From assembly GCF_001591565.1 (NCBI RefSeq), contig NZ_BCVD01000008.1:1-53465 (forward strand): a stretch of DNA of 53,465 nt, in the 5' to 3' direction. Numbering within the stretch: the first letter of the stretch is position 1; every line of letters starts with the position of its first letter. Under the pieces are notes generated by a model. That model worked only from the letters and a program-made list of their open reading frames with translations. It was not told the origin of the DNA and ran no database searches. Positions 25,434 to 35,719 of this stretch are shown piece by piece. The DNA is from Priestia flexa NBRC 15715. GTDB taxonomy: Bacteria; Bacillota; Bacilli; Bacillales; Bacillaceae_H. The position numbers and the translations under genes are program-made.

Positions 25434-27056
25434 ATGGAGATTACAGATGTCTCTTTATCAGCAACGAACAAGTTAACAGAAGAATATATACAAGGTAGCA
25501 ACCAAGCTATGTCATACTTTCATTACAATATACATAAAAGTGATGTTTATAAAGAGCGCTTACATGATCTGAAAAGCTATACTCATCCAAGAGAAGAGCT
25601 TGTTGAGTACTTGACGGGATTCAATAAGAAGCTAAATGCGTCAAACAAAACCTTGGAGAACATTGAACAGCTTCGTGACCAAGACAGTGTTGTCGTGGTA
25701 GGTGGTCAGCAAGCAGGGCTTTTGACAGGACCTCTATACACAATCCATAAAGTTATTTCAATCATTTTGTTAGCGAAACAGCAAGAAGAAGCGCTGGGAG
25801 TACCTGTACTACCAGTATTTTGGATTGCAGGAGAAGATCATGATTTTGCTGAAATTAATCATGTTTATGTGGAAGAAAAAGGGCAAATGCTTAAAAAAAC
25901 GTTTAAGCAGTCGCTGAAAACCAAAGATATGGTTTCCAATGTTAACATAAACCAAGAAGCCTGTAGTGAGTGGATTGATAGCTTGTTTCAACTGTTTGGT
26001 GAAACAGAGCATACAAAAGAAGTATTGGCCTTTTTAAAATGCTCGCTTCAGCAATCTCAAACCTTTACCGATTTTTTTGCGTATTTAACGACAAAGTTGT
26101 TTACGGAGTATGGCTTAATTTTAATGGATGCTGCTTCGGAAGAATTGCGTAAAATTGAATCCTCGTTCTTTATTCAGCTAATCGAGCAAAATGAAGCCCT
26201 TTCTCAGTCCGTTATGGCTCAGCAGAAAAAGTTAAGCGATGACTATAAAAAGGTGATTGACGTTGGAAGTGAAACAGCACATCTTTTCTATTCTCATGAG
26301 GGAAACCGTATCTTGTTAGAGAGAGATGAAGCTCAGAATTTTAAAGGGAAGCAAGATGAAGTGTCTTTTTCAAAAGAAAACCTCATTCAGATTGCAAAGC
26401 AAAGTCCACATTTATTAAGCAATAATGTAGTGACGCGTCCGTTAATGCAAGAATATCTGCTTCCAACATTAGCTTTTGTTGCTGGACCTGGTGAAATAGC
26501 GTATTGGGCAGAGTTACAGCAAGCGTTTAATATCTTTAACTTTACTATGCCTCCGGTTGTTCCTCGCCTATCTTATACGTTAGTAGAGCGTAACATTGCT
26601 AAATATTTAGAAGAACTAAATATTAATTCAGAAAAAGCAGTTGTACAAGGAGTAGCTACAGAGCGAGAAGCATGGCTACGTGCAGAAGTTCGTAATCCTT
26701 ATGAAGGATACTTTAATGAAGCGAAAGAAAAAATAGAAGAAATTCATAAAACTCTTCGTGAAAATGTTCAAAAAGAAGACAAAACGTTTGAAGAAGTTCT
26801 ATTGAAAAATCGAGCAATTCTTCAAAAGCAAATGGAGACTGTTCAAAAAATTGTCGAATCTAAACAGCTCATTAAGCATGATGTAACGCATACGAAATAC
26901 AATAAAATTGAGTGTGCGCTTCGTCCTAATGGAGCTCCTCAAGAACGAATCTGGAACGTCGCTTATTATTTAAATAAATATGGCATGCAGTTCGTGTCAC
27001 AATTACTCAATGAGGAAGTCGAATTTAATCATCATCTAAAGGTCTGTTACCTCTAA
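25434..27056 (+). CDS. bshC: Bacillithiol biosynthesis cysteine-adding enzyme BshC
   Basis: 540 residues, full length for BshC (YllA). Diagnostic segments are VVVGGQQAGLLTGPLYTIHK near residue 90, FWIAGEDHDFAEINH near residue 130 and AFVAGPGEIAYWAELQ near residue 350; a coiled-coil region lies at about residues 425-485. BshC adds cysteine to glucosaminyl-malate, the last step of bacillithiol synthesis. AAAGGAAG precedes ATG 25434. It sits immediately before the division and wall cluster as in B. subtilis, but mraZ is not between it and rsmH. Confidence 0.96.
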   Translation: MEITDVSLSATNKLTEEYIQGSNQAMSYFHYNIHKSDVYKERLHDLKSYTHPREELVEYLTGFNKKLNASNKTLENIEQLRDQDSVVVVGGQQAGLLTGPLYTIHKVISIILLAKQQEEALGVPVLPVFWIAGEDHDFAEINHVYVEEKGQMLKKTFKQSLKTKDMVSNVNINQEACSEWIDSLFQLFGETEHTKEVLAFLKCSLQQSQTFTDFFAYLTTKLFTEYGLILMDAASEELRKIESSFFIQLIEQNEALSQSVMAQQKKLSDDYKKVIDVGSETAHLFYSHEGNRILLERDEAQNFKGKQDEVSFSKENLIQIAKQSPHLLSNNVVTRPLMQEYLLPTLAFVAGPGEIAYWAELQQAFNIFNFTMPPVVPRLSYTLVERNIAKYLEELNINSEKAVVQGVATEREAWLRAEVRNPYEGYFNEAKEKIEEIHKTLRENVQKEDKTFEEVLLKNRAILQKQMETVQKIVESKQLIKHDVTHTKYNKIECALRPNGAPQERIWNVAYYLNKYGMQFVSQLLNEEVEFNHHLKVCYL

Positions 27057-27057
27057 T

Positions 27058-27085
27058 AAAATCCTGCTGCAAAGCAGGATTTTTC
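27058..27085 (+). terminator. Terminator of bshC
   Basis: AAAATCCTGCT and AGCAGGATTTT form an 11-bp stem around GCAA, followed by Ts; it begins at the stop codon. Confidence 0.9.
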
Positions 27086-27388
27086 TTTTATAAAAGAGAA
27101 ACAGTGTACATACACAAAGCAACCAAACAAATCCTGAACAGTTATTTTTTTACAAACTCTAAAACACATCGTAGCACCTTACTTTTTATGCCAGGAATAT
27201 GTCTCGTGTTTAACAAAATAAAACCTTTTGTAACAGAAAGACAAAATTCTACTTAATTCTTGTATAAATAGCTGAAAAAATGTTGAAATTTGATATATAA
27301 TGAAATGGTATTAAAAATGTATAAAATTTACCTTTATTTCAAGGTGTTTATACATAATTAAGTAGTTTAAAAAGAAGTAGGTGTCAAC
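27086..27388. other. Gene-free region at the usual position of mraZ
   Basis: About 300 nt, very A/T-rich, with no reading frame resembling MraZ and no repeated TGGGN boxes, the known MraZ operator. The only signal is a TATAAT at 27296-27301, with TGAAAA 17 nt upstream as a poor -35; it is the best candidate for the promoter of rsmH and the dcw cluster. Confidence 0.5.
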
Positions 27389-28324
27389 ATGTTTAATCAC
27401 ACAACTGTTTTGCTAAAAGAAGCAGCAGAAGGCTTAAATATTAAGCCTGACGGAATTTATGTAGACTGTACGCTTGGCGGAGCAGGTCATAGTGAATATA
27501 TCGTCAAGAAGTTATCTGATGAAGGTAGGTTAATTGCATTTGATCAAGATGACATTGCAATTGAAAATGCAAAGGGAAAATTAGCCCCTTATCTAAATCG
27601 AGTAACGCTCATAAAAAGTAATTTTCGCTATTTAAAAGAAAAATTAGAAGAGCATGGAATCACAGAAGTAGACGGGGTTTTATTTGATTTAGGTGTTTCA
27701 TCTCCACAGTTAGATACCCCGGAGCGTGGCTTTAGCTTTCACCATGATGCCCCTCTTGATATGAGAATGGATACGAACTCAAGCCTTTCTGCTTATCATA
27801 TCATCAATGAATGGCCTTATGAAAAGCTTGTGAAGATTTTCTTTCAATATGGTGAAGAGAAATTCTCCAAGCAAATTGCTAGAAAAATTGAGTCATATCG
27901 TGAGCAAAAGGCAATTGAAACAACTCTGGAACTTGTTGACATTATCAAAGACGGTATTCCCGCTGCTGCACGTAGAACGGGTGGGCATCCAGCGAAGCGT
28001 GTGTTCCAAGCAATTCGTATTGCTGTAAACGATGAACTTCAAGTGTTTGAAGATGCAGTTGAACAAGCAATGAACGTAATCAGCGTTGGTGGACGAGTGA
28101 GCGTTATTACTTTTCACTCGTTAGAAGATCGTATTTGCAAAGTAGCATTTAAAAATGCGAGCACAGTCCCACAGCTTCCACATGGATTACCAGTTATCCC
28201 AGAAGAATTCCAACCGAAAATGAAGGTAATTACGCGCAAACCAATTGTGCCTTCTGAAGAGGAAGTGGTTGATAATAAGCGAGCTCGTTCTGCGAAGTTA
28301 AGAATTATTGAGAAATTAAAGTAA
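27389..28324 (+). CDS. rsmH: 16S rRNA (cytosine(1402)-N(4))-methyltransferase RsmH
   Basis: 311 residues of RsmH (MraW). The SAM-binding region is [38 protein letters not shown] and [14 protein letters not shown] are catalytic-domain signatures. It methylates N4 of C1402 in 16S rRNA. It opens the dcw cluster here, because mraZ is missing from the usual preceding place. The start is ATG 27389; ftsL starts 37 nt after its stop. Confidence 0.97.
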   Translation: MFNHTTVLLKEAAEGLNIKPDGIYVDCTLGGAGHSEYIVKKLSDEGRLIAFDQDDIAIENAKGKLAPYLNRVTLIKSNFRYLKEKLEEHGITEVDGVLFDLGVSSPQLDTPERGFSFHHDAPLDMRMDTNSSLSAYHIINEWPYEKLVKIFFQYGEEKFSKQIARKIESYREQKAIETTLELVDIIKDGIPAAARRTGGHPAKRVFQAIRIAVNDELQVFEDAVEQAMNVISVGGRVSVITFHSLEDRICKVAFKNASTVPQLPHGLPVIPEEFQPKMKVITRKPIVPSEEEVVDNKRARSAKLRIIEKLK

Positions 28325-28360
28325 GCGTAACAGGCAAAGAGAAAAAAGGAGGGGATTGTG

Positions 28361-28720
28361 TTGAGTAATGTAGCGTATCAAGTTAAACCTAACACGCAAC
28401 ATGAACAACAAAAGCAGCCGGTTCGTAAAGTTGTAAAAAAGTCGAAACGAAAGATTTCGGTCGGTGAAAAGTTTGTTTATACAGGTACACTTGCACTTAT
28501 GCTTTTTGGTGCAGTTCAAATGATTTCTAATCAGGCAACGCTTTACAGTACAAATGCAGAAGTACAGGCGTTGGAATCAAACATCCAAAAACAAGAAACA
28601 AAAAACAATGAGTTGAAGCTTCAGGTAACAGAGCTAAGTGCGTATGAGCGAATTTGGGCAAAAGCAAAAGAACTAGGACTAAGTTTAAACGAAAATAACG
28701 TTAAAGTAGTCGAAAATTGA
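28361..28720 (+). CDS. ftsL: Cell division protein FtsL
   Basis: 119 residues: basic cytoplasmic N-terminus (SNVAYQVKPN, then RKVVKKSKRK), one membrane segment (FVYTGTLALMLFGAVQMI, residues about 43-60) and an extracellular leucine-zipper-like coiled coil (VQALESNIQKQETKNNELKL) ending in ELGLSLNENNVK. FtsL binds DivIC and DivIB and activates PBP2B at the septum. TTG 28361 is chosen: AGGAGG ends 7 nt upstream, and the protein then begins MSN as in B. subtilis; GTG 28358 is closer than optimal. It is 4 nt from pbpB. Confidence 0.93.
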   Translation: MSNVAYQVKPNTQHEQQKQPVRKVVKKSKRKISVGEKFVYTGTLALMLFGAVQMISNQATLYSTNAEVQALESNIQKQETKNNELKLQVTELSAYERIWAKAKELGLSLNENNVKVVEN

Positions 28721-28724
28721 ACCA

Positions 28725-31001
28725 ATGAAAATGCCTAAGAAAAATAGCAATATTAGTACAGGAGCAGCAATATTAATTGTAATATTTGCATTGCTCTTTT
28801 TTGTATTAACAGGAAGGTTCTTTTATATACAGGCCACAGGAAAAGCTGAAGGCCAAGCTTTAGCCGAAATCGCACAAAAAAAATATACGAGAGAAACAAC
28901 CATTGAAGGACAGCGTGGAACGATTTATGATCGTAACGGAGAAGCTATTGCACACGACACGGGAGCATATACGGTTGTAGCAATTTTAGACCCAGACCAA
29001 ACAAAAGATAAAGACAAGCCAAAGCACGTAGTAAATACGGAAAAAACAGCAAAAGAATTAGCGCCGTTGCTCAACATGAAAGAGGAAGAATTACAGAGTT
29101 TGTTAGATAAAGGTGTAAAAAAAGGCTCGTTTCAAGTAGAACTTGGTCCCGGGGGACGAGATATTAACAATACGACTAAGCAAAAGATTGAAAAGCTTAA
29201 GTTACCTGGTATTACGTTCTTGCGAGATGCGAAGCGTTTTTATCCAAACGGAGTGTTTGCCTCTCACATTTTAGGATACGCACAAAAGAATGATGAAGGA
29301 AAAATCGTTGGGAAAATGGGGATAGAACAAGTCTATGATAAGCAGCTAACAGAAGAAGATGGAAAAGTATTCTATCAAGCTGGTCAAAATGGAATTAAGC
29401 TTCCAGATCCAAAAGAATCAATTGTCCCTCCAAAAAACGGTGACAATATTTACTTAACCCTTGATGAAAAAATTCAAACGTTTGTAGAAGATGCTTTGAC
29501 AAACGCTCAAAAGGAATACGATCCAGATAACATTATGGCTGTAGTTGCAAATCCAAAAACGGGCGAGATTCTAGCAATGTCTACGCGACCAACGTTTAAC
29601 CCAAACGTTCGTGATATTACAAATTATCGAAACCCTATTATTGAAGACAGCTTTGAGCTTGGGTCTACAATGAAAATCTTTACGCTCGCCGCTGCGATTG
29701 AAGAAGGTGTTTATAACGGAGAGGATATTTATCAATCAGGAGCTTACAAAGTTAGCGAAAAAGATGCGCCAATTCGTGACCATAACGGTGGTAACGGATG
29801 GGGACCCATTACGTTTGACGAAGGCATTCGACGTTCGTCAAACGTTGCCATTGCGATTCTAGCCAACGAAAAGCTTGGGACAGAAAGGCTCTTTAATTAC
29901 TTAGAGGATTTCGGATTTATGAAAAAAACGGGAATCGACTTGCCTGGAGAAGCTTCTAGTAAACTGATTTCTAAATATCCAAGGGATCGAGTGACGACTG
30001 CATTTGGTCAGGGGTCAGCATTCACTCCAATTCAGCAAATTCAAGCTGCTACTGCCATTGCAAACGATGGTAAAATGATGAAGCCTTACGTCATTGAAAA
30101 AGTTGTAGATGGTACAACGAACAAGGTGAAAAAAGAAACGAAGCCAGAAGTGGTAGGGAAACCTATTTCAAAAAAAACAGCCAATGAAGTACTTGATATC
30201 CTTGAAAGTGTTGTATCTGAGGATGATGGTACTGGAAAAGCGTATGCTATTGAAGGCTATGACGTGGCTGGCAAAACGGGAACGGCTCAAATACCAAATC
30301 CGAACGGAGGAGGATATTTGCATGGACATGGTAAAAACCTATTCTCATTCATGGGGTTTGCACCAGCGAAAGACCCCGAGCTAGTGGTTTATGTAGCGGT
30401 CCAAAATCCAAAACTAACTCCTCAAGAGTCAGGTTCAGCTCCGCTTTCGATGATTTTTAATCCGGTTATGAAAAATAGCTTACAAGCGTTAGGAGTTAAG
30501 CCTAAAGAAACAGATGAAGAAAAGCAGAAGCAAAAAAGCACATCTTCTGAAATTAAACTTGATAGTTATGAAGGTAAATCAGTAGGTGACGTCAAGAAAG
30601 AATTAGAAGCAAAAGGATTAACGCCTGTCATTGTTGGAGAAGGCAAAAGCATCGATGACCAATTTCCTAAAGCAGCTCACACCGTTATTAGCGGAGAAAA
30701 GGTATTTTTACAAACAAAAGGTACACCAACGATGCCCGATATAACCGGATGGTCTCACCGCGATGTGATCCGATTTACTGAGTTTATGAATATAAAAGTT
30801 AGTGCATTAGACAGTGGCTTTGTTGTGACTCAAAGTATTAAACCTGGTAAAGCTGTTAAAGAAGGTAGCTATTTAGTGGTAGAGCTTGAACCTCCCGAAT
30901 CCCTTTCGGAAGCTGTAGAAGTAAAGCAGAAAGAAGAAGAGGTTCAAAGTAAAGAAGAGCAAGATAGTTCAGACGAAAAACCAACTGAACCAACTGATTA
31001 G
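28725..31001 (+). CDS. pbpB: Septal transpeptidase PBP2B
   Basis: 758 residues, class B penicillin-binding protein. A signal anchor (residues about 15-35), dimerisation domain, transpeptidase motifs SxxK at Ser314 (GSTMKI), SSN (RSSNVA) and KTG (AGKTGTAQ), then two PASTA domains (about residues 615-730) and an acidic tail. It crosslinks septal peptidoglycan with the FtsW/SEDS polymerase, FtsL and DivIB. ATG 28725 is the conserved start (MKMPKKN). No strong ribosome-binding site is seen in the 4-nt space after ftsL, which suggests translational coupling. It is longer than B. subtilis PBP2B mainly by the tail. Confidence 0.96.
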   Translation: MKMPKKNSNISTGAAILIVIFALLFFVLTGRFFYIQATGKAEGQALAEIAQKKYTRETTIEGQRGTIYDRNGEAIAHDTGAYTVVAILDPDQTKDKDKPKHVVNTEKTAKELAPLLNMKEEELQSLLDKGVKKGSFQVELGPGGRDINNTTKQKIEKLKLPGITFLRDAKRFYPNGVFASHILGYAQKNDEGKIVGKMGIEQVYDKQLTEEDGKVFYQAGQNGIKLPDPKESIVPPKNGDNIYLTLDEKIQTFVEDALTNAQKEYDPDNIMAVVANPKTGEILAMSTRPTFNPNVRDITNYRNPIIEDSFELGSTMKIFTLAAAIEEGVYNGEDIYQSGAYKVSEKDAPIRDHNGGNGWGPITFDEGIRRSSNVAIAILANEKLGTERLFNYLEDFGFMKKTGIDLPGEASSKLISKYPRDRVTTAFGQGSAFTPIQQIQAATAIANDGKMMKPYVIEKVVDGTTNKVKKETKPEVVGKPISKKTANEVLDILESVVSEDDGTGKAYAIEGYDVAGKTGTAQIPNPNGGGYLHGHGKNLFSFMGFAPAKDPELVVYVAVQNPKLTPQESGSAPLSMIFNPVMKNSLQALGVKPKETDEEKQKQKSTSSEIKLDSYEGKSVGDVKKELEAKGLTPVIVGEGKSIDDQFPKAAHTVISGEKVFLQTKGTPTMPDITGWSHRDVIRFTEFMNIKVSALDSGFVVTQSIKPGKAVKEGSYLVVELEPPESLSEAVEVKQKEEEVQSKEEQDSSDEKPTEPTD

Positions 31002-31008
31002 AAATACG

Positions 31009-31037
31009 TTCTATCGAATAGTGTACAAGCATATATT
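31009..31037 (+). promoter_or_regulatory. Candidate SigE promoter of spoVD
   Basis: CATATATT (31030-31037) fits the SigE -10 pattern CATANNNT; TTCTATC (31009-31015), about 14 nt upstream, is a poor -35 but resembles the gerR candidate. spoVD is SigE-dependent in B. subtilis. Confidence 0.35.
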
Positions 31038-31069
31038 GGAACGAGCCGATTCAGAGGAGGTTCTATTAT

Positions 31070-32986
31070 ATGCGGGTATCAGGAGTAACTGTTCGCAAAC
31101 GATTAGCAGCAGTTTTAATTGCGGGTTTTTTAATTTTTTTAATTATTGACACAAGGCTTGGGTATGTACAACTTTTCATGGGCGATGCGCTCACAGAAAA
31201 AGCTAAGGGGCTTTGGAGCAGAAATATCCCTTTTGAACCAGAGAGAGGGAAAATCCTAGATCGTAACGATGTACCACTAGCTACGAATAAAAGCGCTCCG
31301 ACGGTTTTAATTATGCCAAGGCAAGTTGAAGATCCGGCAAATACAGCTGAACAGCTGGCAAAAGTGTTAAATACAACGAAAGAAAAAGTATATGAACAAA
31401 TTACCAAGTCCGCTTCTAGCGTCTATCTACGCCCCGAAGGCCGTAAAATCTCACATGCTAAAGCAAATGAAGTGAGAAATTTGAATCTAAAAGGTGTGTA
31501 TATTGCAGAAGATTCTAAGCGCCATTATCCATTCGGTAGCTATCTCTCGCATGTGTTAGGATTTGCGGGAGTTGATAACCAAGGTTTAATGGGCTTGGAA
31601 CTTTACTATGATAAGGAGTTAAAAGGTGAACAAGGTTCAGTTAAGCTCTATTCAGATGCAAAAGGAAAGAAAATGCCCAATATTGCAGATGATTACACAG
31701 AGCCGGTTGATGGACTGGATTTAAGGTTAACCATTGATTCTAGAGTAAATACAATTATTGAGCGAGAGCTCGATAATGCACAAACTACCTATAACCCAGA
31801 TGGGATGATTGCTATTGCAATGAATCCTAAAACGGGTGAAATTTTAGGAATGTCAAGTAGGCCAACATTTGACCCTGCTGATTTCCAAACGGTTGACCCA
31901 GATGTTTATAACCGTAACCTTCCGATATGGAGTGCGTATGAACCTGGTTCCACTTTTAAAATCATCACTCTAGCAGCTTCTTTAGAAGAAAAGAAGGTTG
32001 ATTTATTGAAGGACCAATTTTATGATGATGGAGCTGCAGAAGTGGGCGGTGCGAAACTAAGGTGCTGGAAGCGTGGAGGACATGGACAGCAGACTTTCTT
32101 AGAGGTTGTACAAAATTCTTGTAACCCAGGTTTTGTCGAACTCGGGGAGCGTTTAGGGAAAGACACGCTTTTTAAATACATCCGTAACTTTGGTTTTGGT
32201 GACAAAACGGGTATTGACTTACAGGGTGAAGCAAGAGGGATTTTATTTCCGCTCGACCGTGTTGGTCCAGTAGAACAGGCAACTACTGCTTTTGGTCAAG
32301 GGGTGGCTGTTACGCCTATTCAACAAGTTGCTGCCGTAGCAGCAGCTGTAAATGGTGGGACCTTGTATACGCCTTATATTGCTAGGGAATGGGTTGATCC
32401 CAAAACCGGAAATGTTGTTCGGAAAAATGAACCTGAAGCGAAGCGCAAAGTTATTTCTGAAGAAACATCAAAACAAGTTCGATTTGCTCTTGAGAGCGTC
32501 GTTGCTCAAGGGTCAGGTAAAAATGCGTTTGTAGAAGGATACAGAGTCGGTGGTAAGACGGGAACAGCTCAAAAAGCAAAAGATGGAAAGTATTTAGAAA
32601 ATAATCATATTGTTTCATTTATTGGATTTGCTCCCGCCGATGATCCCGAACTAGTGGTATATGTAGCGGTAGATAATCCAAAAGGCACTACTCAATTTGG
32701 TGGAGTCGTTGCTGCACCAATCGTAGGAAAGATTATGGAAGATAGCTTGCCAGTGTTAGGTGTACAACCTCGTACAGGCCAAATTGAAAAGGAATTGACG
32801 TGGCTGGATACACCAATGATAAAAGTACCAAATTTTGTAGGGTTATCAAAAAAAGAGTTACAAGAGCAGTTAGTTAATTTAAAATTAGATGTGAGTGGTT
32901 CAGGGGAAAAGGTCATTAAACAATCACCGGAGGCTGGAACGAAGGTGAAAGAAGGCGAAACAATTCGAGTATACATGAGTAATTAA
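31070..32986 (+). CDS. spoVD: Stage V sporulation transpeptidase SpoVD
   Basis: 638 residues, a class B PBP closely related to PBP2B but for the spore cortex. N-terminal membrane anchor (LAAVLIAGFLIFLIIDTRLG), SxxK at Ser294 (GSTFKI), SxN (QNSCNPG), KTG (GGKTGTAQ) and one C-terminal PASTA domain (about residues 575-638). It works with the SEDS protein SpoVE, encoded 4 genes downstream. ATG 31070 follows AGGAGG. It is separated from pbpB by 68 nt with a possible SigE promoter; a hairpin terminator lies 140 nt after its stop. Confidence 0.95.
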   Translation: MRVSGVTVRKRLAAVLIAGFLIFLIIDTRLGYVQLFMGDALTEKAKGLWSRNIPFEPERGKILDRNDVPLATNKSAPTVLIMPRQVEDPANTAEQLAKVLNTTKEKVYEQITKSASSVYLRPEGRKISHAKANEVRNLNLKGVYIAEDSKRHYPFGSYLSHVLGFAGVDNQGLMGLELYYDKELKGEQGSVKLYSDAKGKKMPNIADDYTEPVDGLDLRLTIDSRVNTIIERELDNAQTTYNPDGMIAIAMNPKTGEILGMSSRPTFDPADFQTVDPDVYNRNLPIWSAYEPGSTFKIITLAASLEEKKVDLLKDQFYDDGAAEVGGAKLRCWKRGGHGQQTFLEVVQNSCNPGFVELGERLGKDTLFKYIRNFGFGDKTGIDLQGEARGILFPLDRVGPVEQATTAFGQGVAVTPIQQVAAVAAAVNGGTLYTPYIAREWVDPKTGNVVRKNEPEAKRKVISEETSKQVRFALESVVAQGSGKNAFVEGYRVGGKTGTAQKAKDGKYLENNHIVSFIGFAPADDPELVVYVAVDNPKGTTQFGGVVAAPIVGKIMEDSLPVLGVQPRTGQIEKELTWLDTPMIKVPNFVGLSKKELQEQLVNLKLDVSGSGEKVIKQSPEAGTKVKEGETIRVYMSN

Positions 32987-33127
32987 GTCATATATATATG
33001 AGTGATTACGTGGTACAATAGAAGATGTTTCATTTTATAGAATAAGTAATGGCATGACCCAACTCTTTTATTCTATTCGTTTTATTCACTATAAGTGGAA
33101 CTATCTACTTGTATGTTTGAGACAATT

Positions 33128-33161
33128 AAGCCTTGAGGGAGTTCCCTCGTGGCTTCTTTTT
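33128..33161 (+). terminator. Terminator or attenuator between spoVD and murE
   Basis: Stem AAGCC..GAGGGA / TCCCTC..GGCTT followed by CTTTTTCTG. It lies 141 nt after spoVD and only 55 nt before the murE start, so it either ends spoVD transcripts or attenuates murE. Confidence 0.75.
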
Positions 33162-33216
33162 CTGTAAAATGTTCAAGGTGATATTTCGCTTTACACATAG
33201 AGAGGACATGGTAACA

Positions 33217-34686
33217 ATGGATTTAAGAAAGCTATTAGGACATTTACATGACTTCGTGCAAATTCCTGAAAAAAACATTGAAATTACTTCAATTGAAATG
33301 GATTCAAGAGAAGTAAAGCCGAGAGCACTGTTTATTTGCGTAAACGGTTATACGGTTGATGGACACGATTTTGCGCAAACAGCTGTCGAAAAAGGTGCCG
33401 TGGCTATTCTAGCGGAACGTCCGCTTGATGTGGACGTACCTGTTATCTTAGTCAAGAGTACCAAAAGAGCAATGGCTGTGTTAGCAGATGCGTTTTATGG
33501 CCATCCAACGCAAAAATTACGTTTAATTGGCGTAACGGGAACAAATGGTAAAACAACCACTACACATTTGATCGAACATATGTTTAAAGCGCAGCAAAAG
33601 AAAACAGGGCTCATTGGTACAATTGAAATCCGTATTGGCGATCAGTCGTATGACGTGAAAAATACCACGCCAGAATCACTAACTTTACAAAAAACATTTG
33701 GACAAATGGTAGAAGAAGATGTTGAAGTAGCAATGATGGAAGTATCTTCACACGCGCTTGATATGGGGAGAGTGCACGGATGTGACTTTGATGTCGCTGT
33801 GTTTACAAATCTGACTCAAGATCACCTAGATTATCATGAGACAATGGATGATTATCGTCGAGCGAAAGGGCTATTATTTGCTCAATTAGGCAATGCTTAT
33901 TATAGCGACAAGCGCCCTAAGTTTGCGATTTTAAACGCGGATGATAAAGCATCAGAAGAATATATTCGCAGCACGGCAGCTACAGTCATTACATATGGCA
34001 TTGATAATGAAAGTGATATACGTGCAAAAAATATTAAAATGACAAACGGTGGTACAACGTTTACGCTTGTAACTCCTATGGAGAGCGTGGAAGTAACGAT
34101 GCAGCTTGTTGGGAAATTTAGCGTATATAACGTACTAGCAGCAACTGCAGCTTGCTTAGTATCGGATATGCCACTGTCCGTTATTGTCGAGGAAATAACG
34201 AAATTACAAGGAGTCTCTGGTCGTTTCGAGTTAGTAAATGAAAACCAAGATTTTACGGTCATTGTTGATTACGCACATACACCAGATAGCTTGGAAAATG
34301 TGTTGCAAACGGTAAAGCAATTTGCAACAAATAATATCTATACTATTGTTGGATGCGGTGGAGATCGTGATCGCACAAAGCGTCCAATTATGGCGAACAT
34401 TGCAGCTTCTTACAGTACGGAGGCTATCTTAACATCTGATAACCCAAGAAGTGAAGATCCAGAAGCCATTTTACATGATATGGAACAAGGGATTAAAACA
34501 GATAATTTCGTTACGATTGTTGACCGAGCAGAAGCCATCAAATTTGCGGTATCAAAAGCTCAGAAAGATGATGTTATTGTCATTGCAGGAAAAGGGCATG
34601 AGACTTATCAAATTGTTGGTAATCAAGTTCTGGATTTTGATGATCGTGAAGTAGCACGTAAAATGATTAGGGAGCGAAATTTGTAA
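33217..34686 (+). CDS. murE: UDP-MurNAc-tripeptide synthetase MurE (meso-diaminopimelate adding)
   Basis: 489 residues of the Mur ligase family: N-terminal UDP-binding domain ([20 protein letters not shown]), ATP loop [14 protein letters not shown], and the C-terminal DNPR motif (SDNPRSEDP) that recognises meso-diaminopimelate rather than lysine. It adds meso-DAP to UDP-MurNAc-L-Ala-D-Glu in the cytoplasm. ATG 33217 follows GAGG at 33202-33205; a frame running further upstream crosses the terminator at 33128-33161 and is not coding. mraY follows after 58 nt. Confidence 0.96.
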   Translation: MDLRKLLGHLHDFVQIPEKNIEITSIEMDSREVKPRALFICVNGYTVDGHDFAQTAVEKGAVAILAERPLDVDVPVILVKSTKRAMAVLADAFYGHPTQKLRLIGVTGTNGKTTTTHLIEHMFKAQQKKTGLIGTIEIRIGDQSYDVKNTTPESLTLQKTFGQMVEEDVEVAMMEVSSHALDMGRVHGCDFDVAVFTNLTQDHLDYHETMDDYRRAKGLLFAQLGNAYYSDKRPKFAILNADDKASEEYIRSTAATVITYGIDNESDIRAKNIKMTNGGTTFTLVTPMESVEVTMQLVGKFSVYNVLAATAACLVSDMPLSVIVEEITKLQGVSGRFELVNENQDFTVIVDYAHTPDSLENVLQTVKQFATNNIYTIVGCGGDRDRTKRPIMANIAASYSTEAILTSDNPRSEDPEAILHDMEQGIKTDNFVTIVDRAEAIKFAVSKAQKDDVIVIAGKGHETYQIVGNQVLDFDDREVARKMIRERNL

Positions 34687-34744
34687 TGAATTGTTTGAAA
34701 CAAAAACTAGGAAACATCAATACATTAAATGAGGAGGGAATGAC

Positions 34745-35719
34745 ATGCTAGAGCCAGCTATTTTATTAACCATCGGCTTAGCCTTCCTCATTACGGTTTT
34801 ATTGTCGCCGGTATTCATTCCGTTTTTACGAAGATTAAAGTTTGGTCAAAGTATTCGCGATGAAGGACCAAAATCACACCAGAAAAAATCAGGAACGCCT
34901 ACAATGGGCGGGATCATGATTTTACTATCAATCATTGTGGCAACGCTAATCATGGCTAATCAATATGCAGAGGTAACGTATCGTACGTTCCTGCTGTTAT
35001 TTGTAACAATTGGTTTTGGATTGTTAGGGTTTTTAGATGATTTTATTAAAGTGGTATTAAAGCGAAATTTAGGTCTAACATCAAAGCAAAAGTTTTTAGG
35101 GCAAGTGGTTATTGCGATTATTTTTTATTTCATCGCTAGACAATTTGAATTTTCAACTGAAGTAACGATTCCGGGAATTCCAACGCCAATTGATCTTGGG
35201 TGGTTTTATGTTATCTTCTTAATTATCTGGTTGGTCGGCTTCTCAAACGCAGTAAACTTAACAGATGGTCTAGACGGTTTAGTATCAGGTACAAGCGCGA
35301 TTTCCTTTGGTGCCTTTGCTGTTTTAGCATGGAATGCAGGTCAATTGGAGATTTCTATTTTTTCAGTCGCTGTTGTAGGCGCAGTTTTAGGCTTTTTAGT
35401 ATTTAACGCATATCCAGCAAAAGTGTTCATGGGAGACACAGGCTCACTAGCTTTAGGTGGAGCTATTGCAACGATTGCAATTTTAATGAAAATGGAATTT
35501 TTACTTGTTATCATTGGCGGTGTTTTTGTTATCGAGACGTTATCCGTTATGATTCAGGTAGCATCATTTAAAACAACGGGCAGACGCGTTTTCAAAATGA
35601 GTCCATTACATCATCACTATGAGCTAAGCGGTTGGTCCGAGTGGCGCGTCGTTATGACATTTTGGGCTGTAGGATTATTGTTTGCAATGCTTGGAATTTA
35701 CATTGAGGTGTGGATATAA
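34745..35719 (+). CDS. mraY: Phospho-MurNAc-pentapeptide translocase MraY
   Basis: 324 residues, ten membrane helices, with [10 protein letters not shown], the Asp pair LGFLDDFIK, and [10 protein letters not shown] (the His cluster) in conserved cytoplasmic loops, plus [12 protein letters not shown]. It transfers phospho-MurNAc-pentapeptide to undecaprenyl phosphate, giving lipid I. GAGGAGGG precedes ATG 34745. Its stop codon TAA is immediately followed by the GTG of murD, so the two are translationally coupled. Confidence 0.97.
   Translation: MLEPAILLTIGLAFLITVLLSPVFIPFLRRLKFGQSIRDEGPKSHQKKSGTPTMGGIMILLSIIVATLIMANQYAEVTYRTFLLLFVTIGFGLLGFLDDFIKVVLKRNLGLTSKQKFLGQVVIAIIFYFIARQFEFSTEVTIPGIPTPIDLGWFYVIFLIIWLVGFSNAVNLTDGLDGLVSGTSAISFGAFAVLAWNAGQLEISIFSVAVVGAVLGFLVFNAYPAKVFMGDTGSLALGGAIATIAILMKMEFLLVIIGGVFVIETLSVMIQVASFKTTGRRVFKMSPLHHHYELSGWSEWRVVMTFWAVGLLFAMLGIYIEVWI

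Noticed and set aside
33900-34262. 120-codon reverse frame inside murE
   Set aside because: Shadow of the murE coding sequence; no family resemblance and no ribosome-binding site.
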